Source of the DNA: Purpureocillium takamizusanense
Taxonomy: Eukaryota > Ascomycota > Sordariomycetes > Hypocreales > Ophiocordycipitaceae
NCBI RefSeq assembly: GCF_022605165.1
Contig: NC_063075.1
Location: forward strand, 372,001-436,000
Length of the DNA: 64,000 nt
Direction of reading: 5' to 3'
Shown piece after piece: positions 13,049 to 24,592 of this stretch. Within the stretch, counting starts at the first letter, position 1. Each line of letters opens with the position of its first letter. A model generated the notes under the pieces. It saw nothing but the letters and a program-made list of their open reading frames with translations. It did no database searches and was not told where the DNA came from. The translations under genes and the position numbers were made by a program.

Positions 13049-14185
13049 CTAAAAGAGTGGCATGGAAACTGTGTTCTCCCAGTCAATGTTGTCGTCTTGG
13101 CATTCGATGCGATCCTTGCAGGTGCCGAAAACAACGTCCCATAGACGGGTCTGCTTGCCGTAATTGCCACTCGTCTTCCAACCCTTACGATGATGCAAGT
13201 CGTGATCTTCAATAATGAGCTCACACTTGAACCATTGCAGTAGCGGATTGAGTAGATTGGGTGGCGATGTATGGAGGCGCAGACCGCTATGACCGGCAAG
13301 TTCAGCGAAGACGACATACTGATGGCCAATCCACCACTCGTAGAATCCCATAGGCATACCCATAGCCTTCATAGAGAAGTAGGTAAGTAACGGAATGCCA
13401 AGAATGTCGAAGAACTCTTGCTCCGAATCGGCGTATAAAGTTAACAGCGGGTTTGGGTGCTTGGTGAGATGGTGGGTGCGATGGTACTGCCAAAGGCTCC
13501 CGACCTCGTGCATCAGGCGGTGATACCAATAGAACCAAAAGTCGAGGATGATGCCGTACAGACCGGCTTCCAGCGGCAGCCAAAGCCAGTTCATGTCTGC
13601 GGGTGCTTGGCTGTAGCGGTAACTGAGGAAGACGGTGGCGATTGGTCGGAAGGTCGAGGTTGAAACGAGCGAGAAAACGACCTTGCTAACACCGACATCG
13701 GGAATGCCGTCGCGCTCGTGCGCATCGCCGTCCAGGAAACCTATGTTATGGCCGAGGCGGCGGAGGATATGCAGTTCGTGGATGGCGATGAGCTTGTAGG
13801 CGGCGCTGTAGAAGAAAAAGGCCTGCAAGGCCGTGAAGTTTCGTCCGGTCCAGGTGACGTAGAGGTGCTGCAGGAGTATCGGAATGAAGGCATGAAGGAG
13901 CACCCAGGAATGCAGTGAACGCTCGTGCATATGGGGTACCTTGTCGGTCTTTTGGTGGATCGGAATGTGTCTGTCAAGGTGCGTGGGATGGATTCCCAAA
14001 AGCTCATAGAACCAATGATAGATGGTCCACTCTGAGCGGTTTTGACGACGCCATGTAGACTTCATCGAGTCTTTGGGGTTGGCATGCGATATGGAGGGCG
14101 GCTTGAGGCTCTCCGGCTGGCCAGCAGGCCTGGCTGGCGCAGTATGCCGGCCTTTGATGGCCGTGGTCGTGCGAGCTGTGGACAT
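13049..14185 (-). CDS. Fatty acid hydroxylase / sterol desaturase superfamily membrane enzyme
   Basis: Uninterrupted 378-aa frame starting at the ATG at 14185. The family uses a di-iron centre held by histidine clusters to hydroxylate or desaturate lipids or sterols in the ER membrane. The clusters are visible in order: HRLMH (within WYHRLMHEVGSLW), HRTHH directly after, a further histidine pair in the region GHQYVVFAELAGHSG, and HDLHHRKG near the C-terminus. Hydrophobic helices precede the first box (LHSWVLLHAFIPILLQHLY; AFFFYSAAYKLIAIHEL; and around PLEAGLYGIILDFWFYWY). The N-terminal 45 residues are basic and unstructured, without a signal peptide. It is not a close match to the core ergosterol enzymes Erg3 or Erg25 as I know them, so it is probably an accessory member of unknown substrate. 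It is convergent with the chitinase gene. The lack of introns contrasts with its neighbours. Confidence 0.85.
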   Translation of the reverse strand: MSTARTTTAIKGRHTAPARPAGQPESLKPPSISHANPKDSMKSTWRRQNRSEWTIYHWFYELLGIHPTHLDRHIPIHQKTDKVPHMHERSLHSWVLLHAFIPILLQHLYVTWTGRNFTALQAFFFYSAAYKLIAIHELHILRRLGHNIGFLDGDAHERDGIPDVGVSKVVFSLVSTSTFRPIATVFLSYRYSQAPADMNWLWLPLEAGLYGIILDFWFYWYHRLMHEVGSLWQYHRTHHLTKHPNPLLTLYADSEQEFFDILGIPLLTYFSMKAMGMPMGFYEWWIGHQYVVFAELAGHSGLRLHTSPPNLLNPLLQWFKCELIIEDHDLHHRKGWKTSGNYGKQTRLWDVVFGTCKDRIECQDDNIDWENTVSMPLF

Positions 14186-16940
14186 GGCAACAACACAGGC
14201 GGCAGTTGTCGAGTATAGTGCTTGGGCTATGTCTGATGCTGGGGCGCAACCAACTACCCCGTGGGGGAGGCAGGGCGGAGGACTGTAATTTTATATCCAT
14301 CCGCCCCGCGCCATGTCCACTTACTCGTGCCTCGAAGAAGAATAAGCAACCCACTGCTTTGGTAGCTTTGATGCCCTTCTTCATGTGATCAACTACGAGC
14401 CGGTTTCGTTGCCACGCCTCAACTGGGAGGGGCAACCCCCTTTGGAACCGTAATAAGATCCAGCGCACACGCTGAAGCTCTTGTGCGACAGAAACAACTT
14501 TGCTGGTAGCCCCACGTAGGCGTTGCCCCTTCTGGCAATGCTTGCGATGGGCGATGGGCGCCCTGACGCTTTAGGCGTTTGAATGACCTCATGGCCGATT
14601 TTTCAGGGCGAAGCTGTGCTGTATCGACTTTCTGATGGCCTGGTGTCAATCGAATGGTAGGTGTGTATTATCTTTTTTTGGTCAAGCCTGGGGTCGCCCC
14701 GGACCCCCGAGATGCGCCGCTCGCACCGTGATCTTGCCTGCGCGGTGGTGCATGGGGGGCCGCATCACCACAAACGTACGAAGTACCTCATGCCCGATGT
14801 CCCGGTGCAGGCATCGAGCTGGACCACAGACAAGACGACTTGAGAGCATACCCATGCAGGAACGCGTCACGGCAACACGCGGCGGGATTGTTGTATTGTT
14901 GAACGACCCTGAAATGACGCGGCACTTGTTTGCCCATGAAAGACATGTTGAGATCGCTGTGCTCGGGCTCAGTCCTTGTCGAACCATCCAAGCGCCGGCG
15001 GCCAATCCAATGGACGCCCGGGCCCTCACACGGCGCGGTGATGAAGAACGAATTCTAATAAGGCTACTTGTGGAGCGAGGTGGGCCATGAGCACACGAGC
15101 TTCGAAGAGTGGTTGCCACCTGTCAGTTCTGCGTTTGGAAAGCCTGTGGGTTAGGTTATAGTAGGCACGACTAAACGGGCGCGCCTCACCCGGAGCGGAG
15201 TCGGATGTCCAAGTCTCCCCGAAGCGGCGCTCCAACGCCGGCCCACTCCATGTTGCGCCCCCGGACTGGACCAACGACGATGCTCGCCACATGACTTCGC
15301 GCCGATGGCCAGCCCCCATTTACTTGCCTCCCAACAATTTTTGATGCTGCTCAAACGATGCGGTGACGCGCGTAGAATCACTTACACATGCAAATCGTAT
15401 CATCGACAGACGGAAGAAGCCCGATTATGCCAGGCTGGGGCTCAGCCCCGCTGAACCGTAAAGGGGTTCGTGCAGGAACCTCATGTCCAGTCTTCCGTGC
15501 GTGTAAGCCGTAAACAAGCACAGCGGACGGCTCCGGGAGTGACGTGTAAAGTAAGATCTTGAATGGCTGAACCAGGATTTCGCAGAGAGCCAGTGCATTA
15601 TTTTGCTTCGCTGTTCCTGGTACCCATAGGTTCAATCCTTGATGTCTGAGTTAGTACGAAGAAATATCGATTCAATGCCGGGGCCTGCCCCTTGCACTTG
15701 ACCTGCATCTGAGGCGTTGCAAGTAACTCATGAAAGTTACTAGGGAATGCTACAAAGTTGAGTGGCGTCATGTGAACAGAGAGAGGATGCCCATGTGGGA
15801 CTTACACGGTCCTTTGTCCTCGCATAGCTGGCGTCATCCCCAGTGGTGAAACCCAACGCTTGGCTCGAGGACAAGGATCTTTGTCAACACACTCAATGAG
15901 TCACTGTTCTCATTAGGAAGGCTCGCTTGGTTATCACGGTCTAGTCTGGGGTCGGTTATTGAACATCAAATGTTGGGCGCGTTGAGGCCGTCGTCTGGTA
16001 CTTAGACAAGAAAGCAGACCAATCCAGTGTGCCACTGCCCTAGTATTGACGACGCGTAAGTGCTGATGCAACCGATTTACAAATATCTGGTCGCTCTCAC
16101 ATGTGAAAGTGAAGTCTTTGGGAGCAAATTTCTCAAACTCGTCTCTCTTGGTATGGGAATGATACAAGTCCACGCCCTCCAGGCACATCCGTGCTCATCC
16201 AGGCTACCACAGACTCGATCGTAGGATTGGATGCCTACTCATCAGTGGTCCTCGGAAATGTCATGCCACTCGTGTGGTCTCAGAAGAGTTGACGTAACAG
16301 CTTAAGTTTGGTTGCGGGAGGGTCAAATGCCCCTCGGACGACTGTGGCCGTGTTGTCGGGTGCCAGGCACGTATTCAGTACGTTTAGGCAGGCCCGCCGT
16401 TCAGCCTTGGACACCAGACGTCGAAACACCGAGGCGTCTTTAGAATTTCCTCGTCCCCTACTGAATGTTTGTAATCTATCCCGGTGTGTATTCCGGACCT
16501 ACCGGGGATTCCTTTCCGATATTGGCACAGAGCTACACGCACGCAATGGTCCCCCCACGCCTCGCGAGTAATAAATTCAATGCGACAGGATGAAAAGGGT
16601 CATTACTTGCGAGAAACTGGAACGTGGCCAGACGAGCCCGCACGTGAGAAACCAGCATCCCCATGAATTTTCAAATATTGACATTGACACATGACTATGG
16701 TAGATCTCAACTGCTTTAGACGGTGAGATCGTTTCCTTCCAGGTTGCACCAGACCACGCCGTGACGTACCCACGAAAGGTATCGAAGTCATTGAAGCAAC
16801 AAAGAGACAAAACCGCAGGTATTTGTCTCAGGTGACCATCAGCAAGCCCTGTTGTTTTCTAAGAAAAATACCTACATCCCATATTTCTCTAACAAGCACT
16901 CGTTCGGGGACGACACCACCTGCGGCGGGTAGCCTGAGAG
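14186..16940. other. 2.75-kb stretch without a recognisable gene
   Basis: Short overlapping frames on both strands, none with a domain or signal peptide that I recognise. The first few hundred bases are the promoter of the hydroxylase gene. A GTACGAAGTA 10-mer occurs at 14776-14785. No repeat structure or RNA gene was found. Confidence 0.5.
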
Positions 16941-18968
16941 CTATGGCTTGCTCGACGAGCCACGCAATATCTTCTCCTCCCACTCATCATTGATGTTTCT
17001 GTAATCTTCTGCTCCGTACGGGCTGAAGATTTCCGACATAAACCCACGCTTTCTGTGCGGGCTGAGCCCGAGGTCCAGCTGCAGCAAGTCCAAGTATGGC
17101 ACAGCATCGAAAATAAAACATGGCGCTTTGTTCCCCCAGTCGACCGGATAGCGCCACTTGCCGAAGCGATTGTGCAAGGCTGCTTCATACCGCAGTTTCT
17201 CTAAAGCCGCCTCGTCGCCAATCGCGGCTGCTGGGTCGTTCTTAAGCAGACCTGAGAAATAAGCGGCAATCCATAGCCCTTGGATGTGAGCGCAGAGCGT
17301 GTTGCTGAAGTTGCTGATTATGCCGATAAACGCGATATCGCGGTGGCGAAGGAATCGCGAAGAGGGCGGCACGAGGAAGTGGTACAGCATGAAAGGCGTG
17401 AGTCCGTTGTACGGCGTGGTCACATCGTCGGGCCCAGTCACGATGCCCTTCTGCTTCGAAAGGGGAACGAAGTCCTTGTTCCACACCTCTTGTTTACGCA
17501 ACCGCGGAAACTTCGCGAGAATTTCCGCGTCGGCCTTTGCTTGGACCTCGTGCTGGTTTGCCAGATCGTCCACCGCAGACGTGGAGGTGTCTTGCTGTGT
17601 GTGCGGAACGCCAAGCTCGGCGACGATACCTTCCGGCAGGAACTTGAGTGGCGGAACCTGCTTCCATCCTGTGTGTGCCAGGATGGCATCTGACTTGAAC
17701 GAAGTGCCGTCGGCGAGATGTACCATGCCTGGAGAAAGGTGATCAATCTCGCCGATGTGGATATTGACCAAGTCGCCTTTCACAAGGTTGAAGAAGTCCT
17801 CGTCATAGTTCAGAATGCTAAAGCTTGCGCCAGTGAACATGGCGCTCGTCCATGGTTTTAGCTTCGCCGTCTTTGGGTGCGAGTCATAGCCGTTCAGCTG
17901 GACAACATCGTTGCCCAATATCTTCCAGAACGCATCGACTACAAATCGGCCGACAGCCGTTTGATGAAGGAATCGACGGATGCCATTGTAGCCATCCGCA
18001 TCACCCCACACACAAGGACTAAACCAAGTCAAAGCCCTCGTATCTATTGCTTTCATTTAGTTTTCCCATAGTGGTGCATCGAATGGGCAGGATATATATC
18101 GCACGTACTGGCCAGTTTTTCGATCCATTTCTTCAAAGGAGTGACGTACGACGGGGCAATCCAACAAGGGCCATGGCCGGATGCTAGTGAGGCTGTATTA
18201 GCACAAGTAACCTGAAGTCAACAATCTGTGTGTAGGGAATGCCTTGCATCGAATGACCCAGTTGACCTTTACCCCAACTCGAGCGTATGAGTAGACTGCG
18301 TCCCACGAAAACTTTGATGCGCCGTAGATTGTGACCTCTGTCGCAGTCTTCAGTGTATCTCTGTTCTGCAGGAAGTGCTTTCCGTGGAATACCGGGCCGC
18401 CAAAGCTATCTTGGCCTTCGAATTTCGGGAGAAAAGGTTCGGAAGTCAGACCAGTGGCAATGATGAGACGACGAGTAAATATTTGGGATTCGCTGTGGCC
18501 GCCAGTCACGCTCAGAGTCCATCCTCCGTCATTGTCATCGTGGTGCTCTGCCACCAGGACCTTGGTGTTCAGGCGGATCACATCATTGATACCGAAGTGG
18601 CTGGCGTATGCTTTCAGATACGTATTGATGACGTTGCCAGGGATATACTGTCCAGGCTTGATCCCGAATCTCTCGCTGTCCATGGGAAAGTCGGGATACT
18701 CATAGGTGCCCAGTAGGTTATTGCTCTTTAGGTCGGGGTACAGGCGCTCGTCGGCCCATGTTCCGCCAAGCGAAGACTGCGACTCCAAAACCACGAGGGC
18801 ATCATCAGGTCTCACGTATCGGTACTGCTTGGCAGCTGCCAATCCGTACCATCCTGCGCCCGATTAACGTCAGAATGCCATTCCAAGCACAAATTCATTG
18901 TCGCTCGCGGGACGAGGGAGGTGAGGCTCACCTGCGCCGACGACGACGCAATCCACGCGCTCCGTCAT
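16941..18968 (-). CDS. FAD/NADPH-dependent monooxygenase (FMO / Baeyer-Villiger-like)
   Basis: Four exons on the minus strand, 18968..18932, 18853..18248, 18183..18109 and 18043..16941, give 606 aa. The short first exon supplies MTERVDCVVVGA and splices into GWYGLAAAKQYRY, completing the FAD-binding GAGWYGLAAAK motif. LEQ-type ribose contact (VVLESQSSLGGTWADERLYP), RLIIATGLTSEPFLP, and a second nucleotide-binding turn VTIYGASKFSWDAVY follow. Exon 3 is needed to restore the family segment SSGHGPCWIAPSYVTPLKKW; it requires intron 2 (18247..18184, 64 nt) to use a GC donor (T|GCAAGG) with branch TGCTAAT and acceptor CTAG. Without it the frame hits a stop at about 18198. Exon 4 contains TRALTWFSPCVWGDADGY and a hydrophobic stretch AHIQGLWIAAYFSGLL. 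The domain pattern resembles FMO-like enzymes of fungal secondary-metabolite loci. An alternative is a gene broken at exon 2; the clean fit of exon 3 argues against that. Confidence 0.75.
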
Positions 18969-20143
18969 TGTAAAGGGGGGCGAGGACGTGTGGCCCCCAC
19001 TCACTCGTGGTGGCTGGAAAAACAGAAGATGATTGCCTTAGGTCTGATACGTCTGGAGGGCCATATGCAATAATCACTGTCATCCATGCAACATTGCTGG
19101 GGGACTTCGAATGATATATGGCCGTTGGAAGACGAGGGGTAGCAACGGTGTCTCAACGGAGCTGCGACCCTAACGGTTAGTGCAACGCTGGCATCATTAT
19201 CCATCACCTCGCAGGACTTGTCTCGGCAAGGGGGGGCCTGCATTAGCTGCCGAAAGCCAACCATTACGACCAGGACTATCCGCTGTTGGTGGGGTCTGAT
19301 GAAAATCACTCTGAGGGGGGCTCCAAGCTGGAGTGTGCACACTAGGGACGGGCCAGTCAATCACGCTGTCTGAATGTCATGCTAATTTTGTGAGTAGTAC
19401 GAAAACATAATGGACGCCAGAAGCAGTGTTCGCCCCCATCTCGGGCGAAAAGGCGAATATTGGAGTCCTGCTCACCGTTACACTTATGCCTGCGGTGCGA
19501 GCCCTATCACCTATGTTGTTCGTACGTTTTCGTCCTGCATAAGATGCCCAGCACCAACATGCAGTCATCATTTCTTTCCAGTCACGGCAACCCTGCGCAT
19601 GCAAGGAGCAGTGAGTACAGGTACTATCCCACATCATGCTGCAGGCCGTCGGCCCGGTCCCCGGTCCTGGTGGCATCTCCGCTTTTTGACTCGATAATCA
19701 GGGTGTGACAGGCACGACCCAACTGCGCGAGCTATTTGCATCCTGCATCCTCGTCAGCGTTGCGTTGCAATCGCAGGAAAACCTCACTAGCCTGCCCCAT
19801 GTAGTCAGTTATCACGCCAGACGTCAGCCGTCTTTGCAACAAGGCTGTCCCGCGTACTCCCCATGAAAATTCTACTCGCCCACGACCGCCCGCCCCTACG
19901 AACCAGAGCTCTATACCGTAATCTTAGCACAGTGAACCTTCTGAAACCTACAGGGTGCGCGTTTCGCGCTGCACGCGGCGGGCGGTGGGAGTCGTATCCC
20001 GGTTGGCAGCCTGTAGCCGTGCATAACGTAGGTAAATACGAAGCAGAAGTTTCCGCTCGAATGCTGGTGAGACCTTTCCGCAACACTTAAAGCCATATGC
20101 CCCAAGACTGCCGGTTCATGATGTAAGAGCCTTCGTTTCGGCA
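18969..20143. other. 1.2-kb divergent promoter region
   Basis: Lies between the start of the minus-strand monooxygenase and the start of the plus-strand rhodopsin-type gene, so it should contain both promoters. No ORF with recognisable features and no repeat was found. Confidence 0.5.
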
Positions 20144-21571
20144 ATGGCTTCGACTCCAGCACCCGACGCGGAGGCGGCTCAGCGAGCCTTCCAACAGTTC
20201 GCAACTGAGGCATGGACCCTGTTGGCCGTTGGCCTGTCGGTGATCCTCCTGAGAACCTATTCTCGCATTCGTTCGGTTGGCCTCAAGGGTCTGCGTGCCG
20301 ACGACTTCCTTGTTTGGCTTGCAGGGGTAAGGGCCAACGCACCTCGAATACCGCTAACACAGACCATTCAAATGTTAACACCTTAGACGACGGACAGGTA
20401 CTTTATGCAGGCGAAACAGGCTTGGCTTATTCGGTTGGGTTTCATGCCCACGGTCTCGCGAACAATGGCATGACAGACTCGCAACGCGCTGGACTATCGC
20501 CAGACAGCGATGAGTTCCGATTGAGGTGAGATCCTTGCGGTTCGAGCCGTCTCGTCGATACAATATGCTGAAGCTCGAGTCTCGTTCTTCCGCAGGATCG
20601 TAGGCTGCAAGATCCAGCTCGCTGGATGGTCAAGCTATTCCACCCTCTTGTGGACACTCAAAGCATCGCTTCTTGTGTTTTATATGCGATTGACTGTACA
20701 TTAAAGTCAAGTTCTCGAAGCAGAAAGACGTGTTTCCTGACTGTACTTAGGCTGGCCTTGACCGACACTACATCGTTCGGATCTATGTTGGCTTCGCCCT
20801 GTTGGCCTCGACGTGGCTGACAGTCGAGCTGAACCTATTACTCGCTTGTCGACCTTTCTACAAGTACTGGCAGATTTTCCCAGACCCCGGCAGTGAGTAA
20901 CAGATAACAGGCTAAATCTGAGCCCGGGTGGCCGTGTATTGACTAACGCATCGTGTCTTCCGCGTCCACAGACGTATGCCAGCCGGCCGTGTCCAACCAA
21001 GTCATTTGGGTCTATTTCACGTTCAATGTCCTCACAGACTTGTACTTGATCTCGATTCCGGTCCCCATGCTGTGGAACGCTACACTTCGTCCGCTGAAGA
21101 AAATCGGGTTTCTCATCTTGTTTAGCGGCGGCCTGTTCATCGTGGCCTGCGCTACGCTCCGATGTATCCTAATCGTGACCGTACGATACCCGATGCTGCT
21201 CAATTGATCGCATGAGGCTAATTAAAGATTTTCAGGACCCGGTGAATGGCGCCCAGCTTGCCGGATCATGGGCCGTGCGTGAAACGTTTGTCGCTGTCGT
21301 CACGACCAACATGCCGCTGGTGGTTCCACTGCTGCAGCACTGGGCCAAATTAGCAGCTGGATCGATGCCATCGATACGATCTTCCAGGAAATCGGACAAG
21401 TCTAAGATTATAGTGCGCACCTTTGGCGGAGGACAGGCACAGAGCTGGCGCGGGCGCGGCCCTCCCTCAGCAAACCCGATCCCCGACATAACGTTTAGCG
21501 AGAGCGAGGAGAGAATGGTGGTCCGTGGCGATGTGCACATGCAGAACATCAGCGAGTGCAGCAGCGCCTGA
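20144..21571 (+). CDS. Rhodopsin-domain (PTH11-related) seven-helix integral membrane protein
   Basis: Six exons, 20144..20326, 20398..20525, 20596..20695, 20751..20892, 20972..21180 and 21236..21571, give 365 aa with every junction in phase. The fold is the fungal rhodopsin-domain family: a first helix (AWTLLAVGLSVILLRTYSRI), the loop GLKGLRADDFLVWLAGVLYA, then ETGLAYSVGFHAHGLANNGM, KIQLAGWSSYSTLLWTLKAS, the helix YIVRIYVGFALLASTWLTVE with the family signature CRPFYKYWQIFPDPG, the CQPAVSNQVIWVYFTFNVLT segment, and a last pair of helices ending in RCILIVT and SWAVRETFVAVVTTNMPLVV. The cytosolic tail has a G/R-rich part and the TFSESEERMV motif usual in this family. There is no CFEM domain. 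Members are plasma-membrane or endomembrane proteins of mostly unknown function, some implicated in surface sensing. The C-terminus (SECSSA) is short for the family. Confidence 0.82.
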
Positions 21572-22437
21572 AGCTCACCTCTTAAACGAAGGGTTTGCCT
21601 CGTTCACGATAAGGTCGATGTTGGTATCCTATATCAACTTCCATCGGCCGAGGAACGCAGAATAGGCTGGGTTTGCCCTGAGATGGTAGTTTTGGAAACT
21701 GATGCCGAGCACGGGGTTGTAGCAACCAATGCAACATGCCATTCATCTTCCCAAGTAGCAACCAATCTCTGCATGATTGTAGAGATGCCAATGCGGCGTC
21801 GTGAGAACAGACCTACTACACCTGGTGATCAGTGAATTCGGCGGCGCGTGCCGACTAGCTGATGCGGCTCGGCCGAGCCAGACCTTTGGCCCCTCGGCCG
21901 AGAATTTCAACGCCCAACTCTGGAGCATTTCCGACAGCCTCGTGTCGCGTCGACATTATCGTGAACCATCAGGGCGTTGGGCGAAAACTCTTCCCTCGCA
22001 TTGCGTGTTTGTTTTCGGGATCACGTAAAGGCATTTTCTCGGTACAAACGCCGTCAATAGCCATGTCTCACGGAGAACACGAGTCGCTTTCGGCCCCCTC
22101 TCGGCGTACTGGCTCGGTCAGTACGGGCACATTTAGCCGCTCAGGTGCTGAAAGTGATGTAGTCGTGGTGGAGAGATCCGCGGGCGGGACGGTTGAACTG
22201 GCGCCCGTCGCTTCTTTAATGGAGTCGCCGTATATCTAGCCCGGGCCGGAGCGGGCCTTTGGGATGTCGCCATTCCGAGAGCGATGGTGTGTTTTGGCGG
22301 GGCAAGATGGGCGATGCCATCGTAGCTGCACTTAAGTATCAAGAATCTATCATCAATCATCATGGCGGCAATCGGAGATACAGATTCAATCTTTGTGTTT
22401 TTGTCTATAGTCAGAAATCGACGGCAGTAACGCACCA
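21572..22437. other. Intergenic, with an unassigned tail-like ORF
   Basis: 866 bp between two plus-strand genes. The frame 22062-22239 encodes a 58-residue Ser/Val/Glu-rich peptide starting MSHGEHESLSAPSRR that resembles a disordered cytosolic tail. It could be an unspliced distal exon of the rhodopsin-type gene, a leader exon or chance; no splice pair that joins it convincingly was found. The rest is the promoter of the UNC93-like transporter gene. Confidence 0.4.
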
Positions 22438-23963
22438 ATGGCCGCGAACTCAACACCATCTGCCGTGGCAGAGCCGTCTGCAGTAGAGTCTGGGTCCGTC
22501 GACACTAGCCCGCTCAAGAAAACATGGTACCGGTCGACGCTTTTTAACGCTTTTGTCATTGGCATTGTCGGTTTCCTTGCCCCGGGCCTATGGAATGCGA
22601 TGAACGCCCTTGGAGCTGGCGGAGCCCAAGAGCCTTTCCTCATCAACGCCGCTAACGCACTGGTTTTTGGGCTCATGGGGTTCCTTTGCCTGTTTGGAGG
22701 TCCAATCGCCAACCGAATTGGATTGGACTGGACGCTCTTCCTAGGTGCAGTCGGCTATCCCGTTTACTCGGCTGGTCTCTACGCCAACAATCGGTTCGGC
22801 AACGTGTGGCTGGTTCTGCTCGGGGCAGCTGCATGCGGCATCTCGGCTGGTCTGTTCTGGGCGTCCGAAGGTGCTGTTGCGCTCGGATACCCAGAGCCAG
22901 AGAAGAGAGGCAAGTACATGAATATTTGGCTCTGGTTCCGGACGGGCGGCCCTTTACTCGGCGGTGTCATTGTACTGGCACTCAATCACAGCGCTGAGGC
23001 GAAGAAGAAGGGCAAGGTCGACGCGCAAACATACCTCGTCTTCGTGGCCTTGCAATGCCTGGCCGCGCCTGTCGCCTTACTTCTATCGCCCCCGGGTAAG
23101 GTTCAGCGTACAGACGGCAGTAAAGTCATTGTGCGGGCCGAGAAAAGCCTCAGAGCCGAGTTTGTAGCACTGTGGAAGGCCAGCTTGCGCAAGGACATCC
23201 TACTTCTGCTTCCTATTTTCTGGGCATCCTACTTCAATCAGTATAACGGCAACTTTCAGACCTATTACTTTGGTGTCCGCGCCCGCGCCCTCATTGGGTT
23301 CATCAGCAACTTCGGCACGCTCTTGTCGTCACAGATAATGAGCATGCTGCTGGACTACAAAGGATTTCCGGTCAAGAAGCGAATCGTCGTCGGTTTTTGG
23401 TATTCCGTGGCGCTGCACATTGTTGCTTGGGTCTACGGCTGGGTCATCCAAGAGAAATATACGGCAAATCCGCCAGCCTGGGACTGGGAGGACGCTGGAT
23501 TCGTCGAGGGGTTTTTTGTTCTACTCCTGTGGGATTTTGCACGCCAGGCTCTGCAGAACTGGCTGTACTACTTCTTGGCTACGAAGACCGACAACATCTC
23601 CGAGCTAAGTCGGTTCTGCGGTATCCTACGAGGCCAAGAGAGCTTTGCGCAAGCCGTGAGCTTCGGACTCAACACGAAGCAATGGCACGGTGGGCGAGTT
23701 CCCCTGGCTATAAACACGATCCTCCTTGGTAAGTGACAGAATCCTTTTGGAGTCACTAAGTCACTGACCGGCAAATAGGCCTCTCCGTGTTTCCAACATG
23801 GCTTGCTGTAAAGGGCCATGTACCGGTCGAAACACCCAAGTCTAGTGCACTCCATCAAGACAGCGATGAATTTGTGTCGGTAGACACCGCAAAGATCAGC
23901 AACAATGAGAAAAACGAGGTTTCCGTGGCCGAGTCAAGCAGAGGAACTACCAGTGGAATTTAA
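22438..23963 (+). CDS. UNC93-like / DUF895 major-facilitator membrane transporter
   Basis: Two exons, 22438..23728 and 23779..23963, give 491 aa. The short 50-nt intron (GTAAGT...AATAG) lies inside a Gly codon near the C-terminus. The protein has about 11-12 hydrophobic helices: WYRSTLFNAFVIGIVGFLAPG, NALVFGLMGFLCLFGGPI, WTLFLGAVGYPVYSAGL, VWLVLLGAAACGISAGLFW with the family-typical WASEGAVALGYPEPEKRGKY, then FRTGGPLLGGVIVLALN, and a second half from ILLLLPIFWASYFNQYNGNF onward. This is the fungal UNC93-like group, whose substrates are largely unknown. The hydrophilic ends (residues 1-30 and the last 60) are cytosolic. It lies directly downstream of the rhodopsin-type gene and upstream of a convergent Zn2Cys6 regulator, so it may be the transport component of this block. 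Confidence 0.87.
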
Positions 23964-24592
23964 TACGAGTCATCCTACGCACATCTCCGAAAAAATCGAA
24001 GATATGGAATGGCAGCCCAAGATCGCCTTCAATGCTCTTTAAATAGATCTATTAGCCTGCTCTATGGACGAAAAAGTGTCCCTAATGAGCTATAGTTGAA
24101 CAAGAGGCCACTAGCTCCATGTTTGTATTCACGGACAAGCGGCATACTCTACGTGACAACACTGGTGATGGTTGCAAACGTAATCCCTCAGTGTTCTTGA
24201 GTCGGACCAGTGCCTGACCATGGAGGTGTGGTCTAGAATGTGGCCATCAGTATCCAAGGCACAACATGAGCCGGGAACAAACATTGGTTGACCCAAACAT
24301 GTAACCGTAGGCAGTTGAGTCGTCTGTAGTCTCCCAGCGAGACCCAAGTGGTTTGCGCGCCTACATCTAACGTTGCTGGCGCTTCAGATCCGAGCTAGGG
24401 AAGAGATTTTGGAGGGGGGGAGTTGCAACTATGCAGACTCCTTGTCGCCTCAGCGACTACGAGCGTTAGGCTCTTTGAGAGACATGGCCAAAATTCTGGA
24501 TCTGCTTTCTTCTTACCCTCGTTGCCAACCAGAGAGCCCCGAGACAGCTTAGCTCTTCCAGTGACGGCGAAGATTCTTGATACACTATGCCC
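23964..24592. other. Convergent 3' intergenic region
   Basis: About 630 bp between the ends of the UNC93-like gene and the Zn2Cys6 regulator gene. No ORF, RNA or repeat could be supported. Confidence 0.5.

Noticed and set aside
16941..18968. Interpretation of the second FMO as a pseudogene broken after exon 2
   Set aside because: A GC-AG intron and a small third exon restore the full conserved sequence in frame with good splice signals, so an intact gene is the simpler reading; kept as a finding to verify.
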